A stretch of 64,000 nt of DNA, taken from Marinifilum sp. D714 (GTDB taxonomy: Bacteria > Bacteroidota > Bacteroidia > Bacteroidales > Marinifilaceae). Positions 62,877 through 64,000 of the stretch are shown here, in pieces (within the stretch, counting starts at the first letter, position 1; every line of letters begins with the position of its first letter). Location: NCBI RefSeq assembly GCF_030851345.1, contig NZ_JALPNU010000005.1:62001-126000 (forward strand). Direction: 5' to 3'. The notes below the pieces were generated by a model that had not been told where the DNA came from, ran no database searches, and saw only the letters and a program-made list of their open reading frames with translations. The translations under genes and the position numbers were made by a program.

Positions 62877-63832
62877 TGTTTCAACAATTGTATGATCAGT
62901 TTACAAATCCTATCCATATCTAATAATCCATAGCGCTGATCAACAGGAAGTGGAATCAGATATTTGGCTAATTTGTATTCCAGCTTATCTGATTTTATAT
63001 TTTGGATTACACTTGGCCAACAACTTGCAGTATATATTTCCTGTAGCATCAACTCTTTTCGCAAATCATCATGTTCCAGATAAAAAGGATAAACCATTGG
63101 TCCATCAATATCCGTATCATTAATGCTTAATCCATTATAAGCTTTCAACTTTAAGTGTAGATATTGAAAATTACGATTCCTTCTACTTTTAACTGCAGCA
63201 TAGTCAATGCTGGAAAGAATTCTGTAGGTCAAATCCGACATCAACTTTATCTCTTGTCCACACAAATATTCTTCATTTCTCTTAAATGCCGGATATCCAT
63301 CATTAGGACCATTCTCCAGTCTTCGTAGCAAGTGCTCACTTCTTTTCCAGGATACTTCTTGCTTAAAATCCATGTATGGTGCACTATCGGTACTCAAATA
63401 AGCTCCATCACTTACACCAAAAAACTTTCTTGCCGAATAAAAGGTATCAAAACCTTGCACTGGGGCTTCAAAAAAAGCCTGAGAATTGTCCACTATTAAA
63501 TTGTGCATGCCCCTTGTCAAAAAGTTAACATATCTCCCTTTTAACCCAAAGTAATTGATTACCAAAAAGGCTTCATCCTTATCAGGATAAATGCGTTGAT
63601 CGGATTCTAACTGCATATTAATTGGATACTTCTCATATTCCAACCCCAATTTTAAAATGGGTTCCATAATTGCATCACAAGAATATTCCGGCAAATAGAT
63701 TTTTTTATAGGAACGAGCTCTTAAGATGTATTCCAAGCAGTTTCGTCCGGTATTCAAACGAATTAAATTCGGATAGTACTCCGATTCGAATCGGTTCTCC
63801 AACTCGAAATATCCACCAATCGCCCTAACCAT
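62873..63832 (-). CDS. DegT/DnrJ-like aminotransferase-family protein
   Basis: 319 residues, shorter than typical DegT enzymes (about 370). LNTGRNCLEYILRARSYKKIYLPEYSC resembles the cofactor-binding N-terminus; IVDNSQAFF holds the Asp expected to bind the pyridoxal ring; FYSARKFFGVSDGAYL places a Lys at the Schiff-base position. A sugar-amine synthesis or PLP-binding role is likely. The C-terminal domain is abbreviated, so activity is uncertain. Confidence 0.75.
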   Translation of the reverse strand: MVRAIGGYFELENRFESEYYPNLIRLNTGRNCLEYILRARSYKKIYLPEYSCDAIMEPILKLGLEYEKYPINMQLESDQRIYPDKDEAFLVINYFGLKGRYVNFLTRGMHNLIVDNSQAFFEAPVQGFDTFYSARKFFGVSDGAYLSTDSAPYMDFKQEVSWKRSEHLLRRLENGPNDGYPAFKRNEEYLCGQEIKLMSDLTYRILSSIDYAAVKSRRNRNFQYLHLKLKAYNGLSINDTDIDGPMVYPFYLEHDDLRKELMLQEIYTASCWPSVIQNIKSDKLEYKLAKYLIPLPVDQRYGLLDMDRICKLIIQLLKQ

Positions 63833-63835
63833 AAC

Positions 63836-64000
63836 TTATTCGAGTTCAACTGATATAAATTCTTCAATCTTATCCATCATCTTGTTGCGTATCTCAAGGT
63901 TCGGAAATTCGAGCAGACCAATTCCTACTGTACAGTTCGAACCCTTGAATTTGAAGACATCTTCTCCCTTTTTAACCATCAACCTGATGTCAAGAACATA
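63836..64000 (-). CDS. C-terminal fragment of an unrecognised protein (5' part outside window)
   Basis: 54 codons plus stop, open to the right edge: begins YVLDIRLMVKKGEDVFKFKG and ends MMDKIEEFISVELE. The stop lies 3 nt before the next start, so it is cotranscribed with the exopolysaccharide genes. Too short to assign. Confidence 0.6.
   Translation of the reverse strand, partial: YVLDIRLMVKKGEDVFKFKGSNCTVGIGLLEFPNLEIRNKMMDKIEEFISVELE

Noticed and set aside
1-64000. tRNA, rRNA, insertion sequence, integrase or prophage genes
   Set aside because: None could be recognised on either strand; the repeats seen are short and carry no transposase.

Overview
The window looks like a chromosomal segment of a Bacteroidota bacterium. 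The evidence is AT-rich DNA, Bacteroidota-type -7 promoter boxes (TAnnTTTG), weak Shine-Dalgarno sequences, many lipoprotein signal peptides, and four sigma/FecR/SusC/SusD systems in a row. The gene mix (PKD-like, DUF4843 and thioredoxin proteins beside SusCD, plus Wza/Wzc exopolysaccharide genes) fits a marine Marinilabiliales/Marinifilaceae-type organism. That placement is inference, not a database result.

Region 1 (1-39 kb) holds four trans-envelope signalling and uptake loci, all on the minus strand. Each reads ECF sigma factor, FecR-type anti-sigma factor, SusC with an N-terminal STN signalling domain, then SusD and accessory lipoproteins. Locus 1 (4328 down to 1) is cut by the window edge inside susC. 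Locus 2 (15782 down to 5809) ends with a metalloprotease-like lipoprotein that has lost its zinc ligands, a PLDc_N mini-protein and a thioredoxin. Locus 3 (26711 down to 15994) has a susD broken by a one-base frameshift, then DUF4843, PKD-like and thioredoxin genes. Locus 4 (38978 down to 26997) has a second metallohydrolase-like lipoprotein without HExxH, two TlpA-type thioredoxins, a trypsin-like protease and a 43-residue membrane peptide. No glycoside hydrolase is present; proteases and thioredoxins suggest peptide or protein-derived, possibly disulfide-containing, substrates.

The most striking observation lies between fecR and susC in all four loci. On the plus strand, antisense to the susC leader, there is a TAnnTTTG box whose first T is the last base of the susC start codon complement. 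It is followed by about 20 nt, a hairpin, a spacer of 14 nt (7 nt in locus 4) that always contains ATTAT, and a second hairpin ending in a T-run. Stem sequences differ between loci while hexaloops are similar (CGCCAA, CTCCAA and variants). The susC leader strand would therefore show UUGGCG/UUGGAG loops, the type used for kissing in plasmid replication-control antisense RNAs. I read this as a family of 70-90 nt cis-antisense RNAs comparable to Bacteroides DonS.

Region 2 (39-44 kb) contains housekeeping and miscellaneous genes: threonine dehydrogenase, a solitary type III-like adenine methyltransferase, a small hypothetical gene, a DbpA-like DEAD-box helicase with a promoter placed so that its mRNA may be leaderless, and a small HAD phosphatase.

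Region 3 (44.7-64 kb) is an exopolysaccharide cluster on the minus strand that continues past the right edge: Wzc-like kinase, Wza-like exporter, initiating sugar transferase, WecG/TagA transferase, two NodB-type deacetylases, an ATP-grasp enzyme, two PaaK/CapK-like adenylate-forming enzymes, a GT4 glycosyltransferase, two BioF2/FemAB-type acyltransferases, a Wzy/ligase-like membrane protein and a DegT-like protein. It contains several repeat structures, notably a 21-bp-period tandem array in the 450-bp gap at 52.9-53.4 kb and identical palindromes about 30 nt upstream of both wza-like and wzc-like genes.
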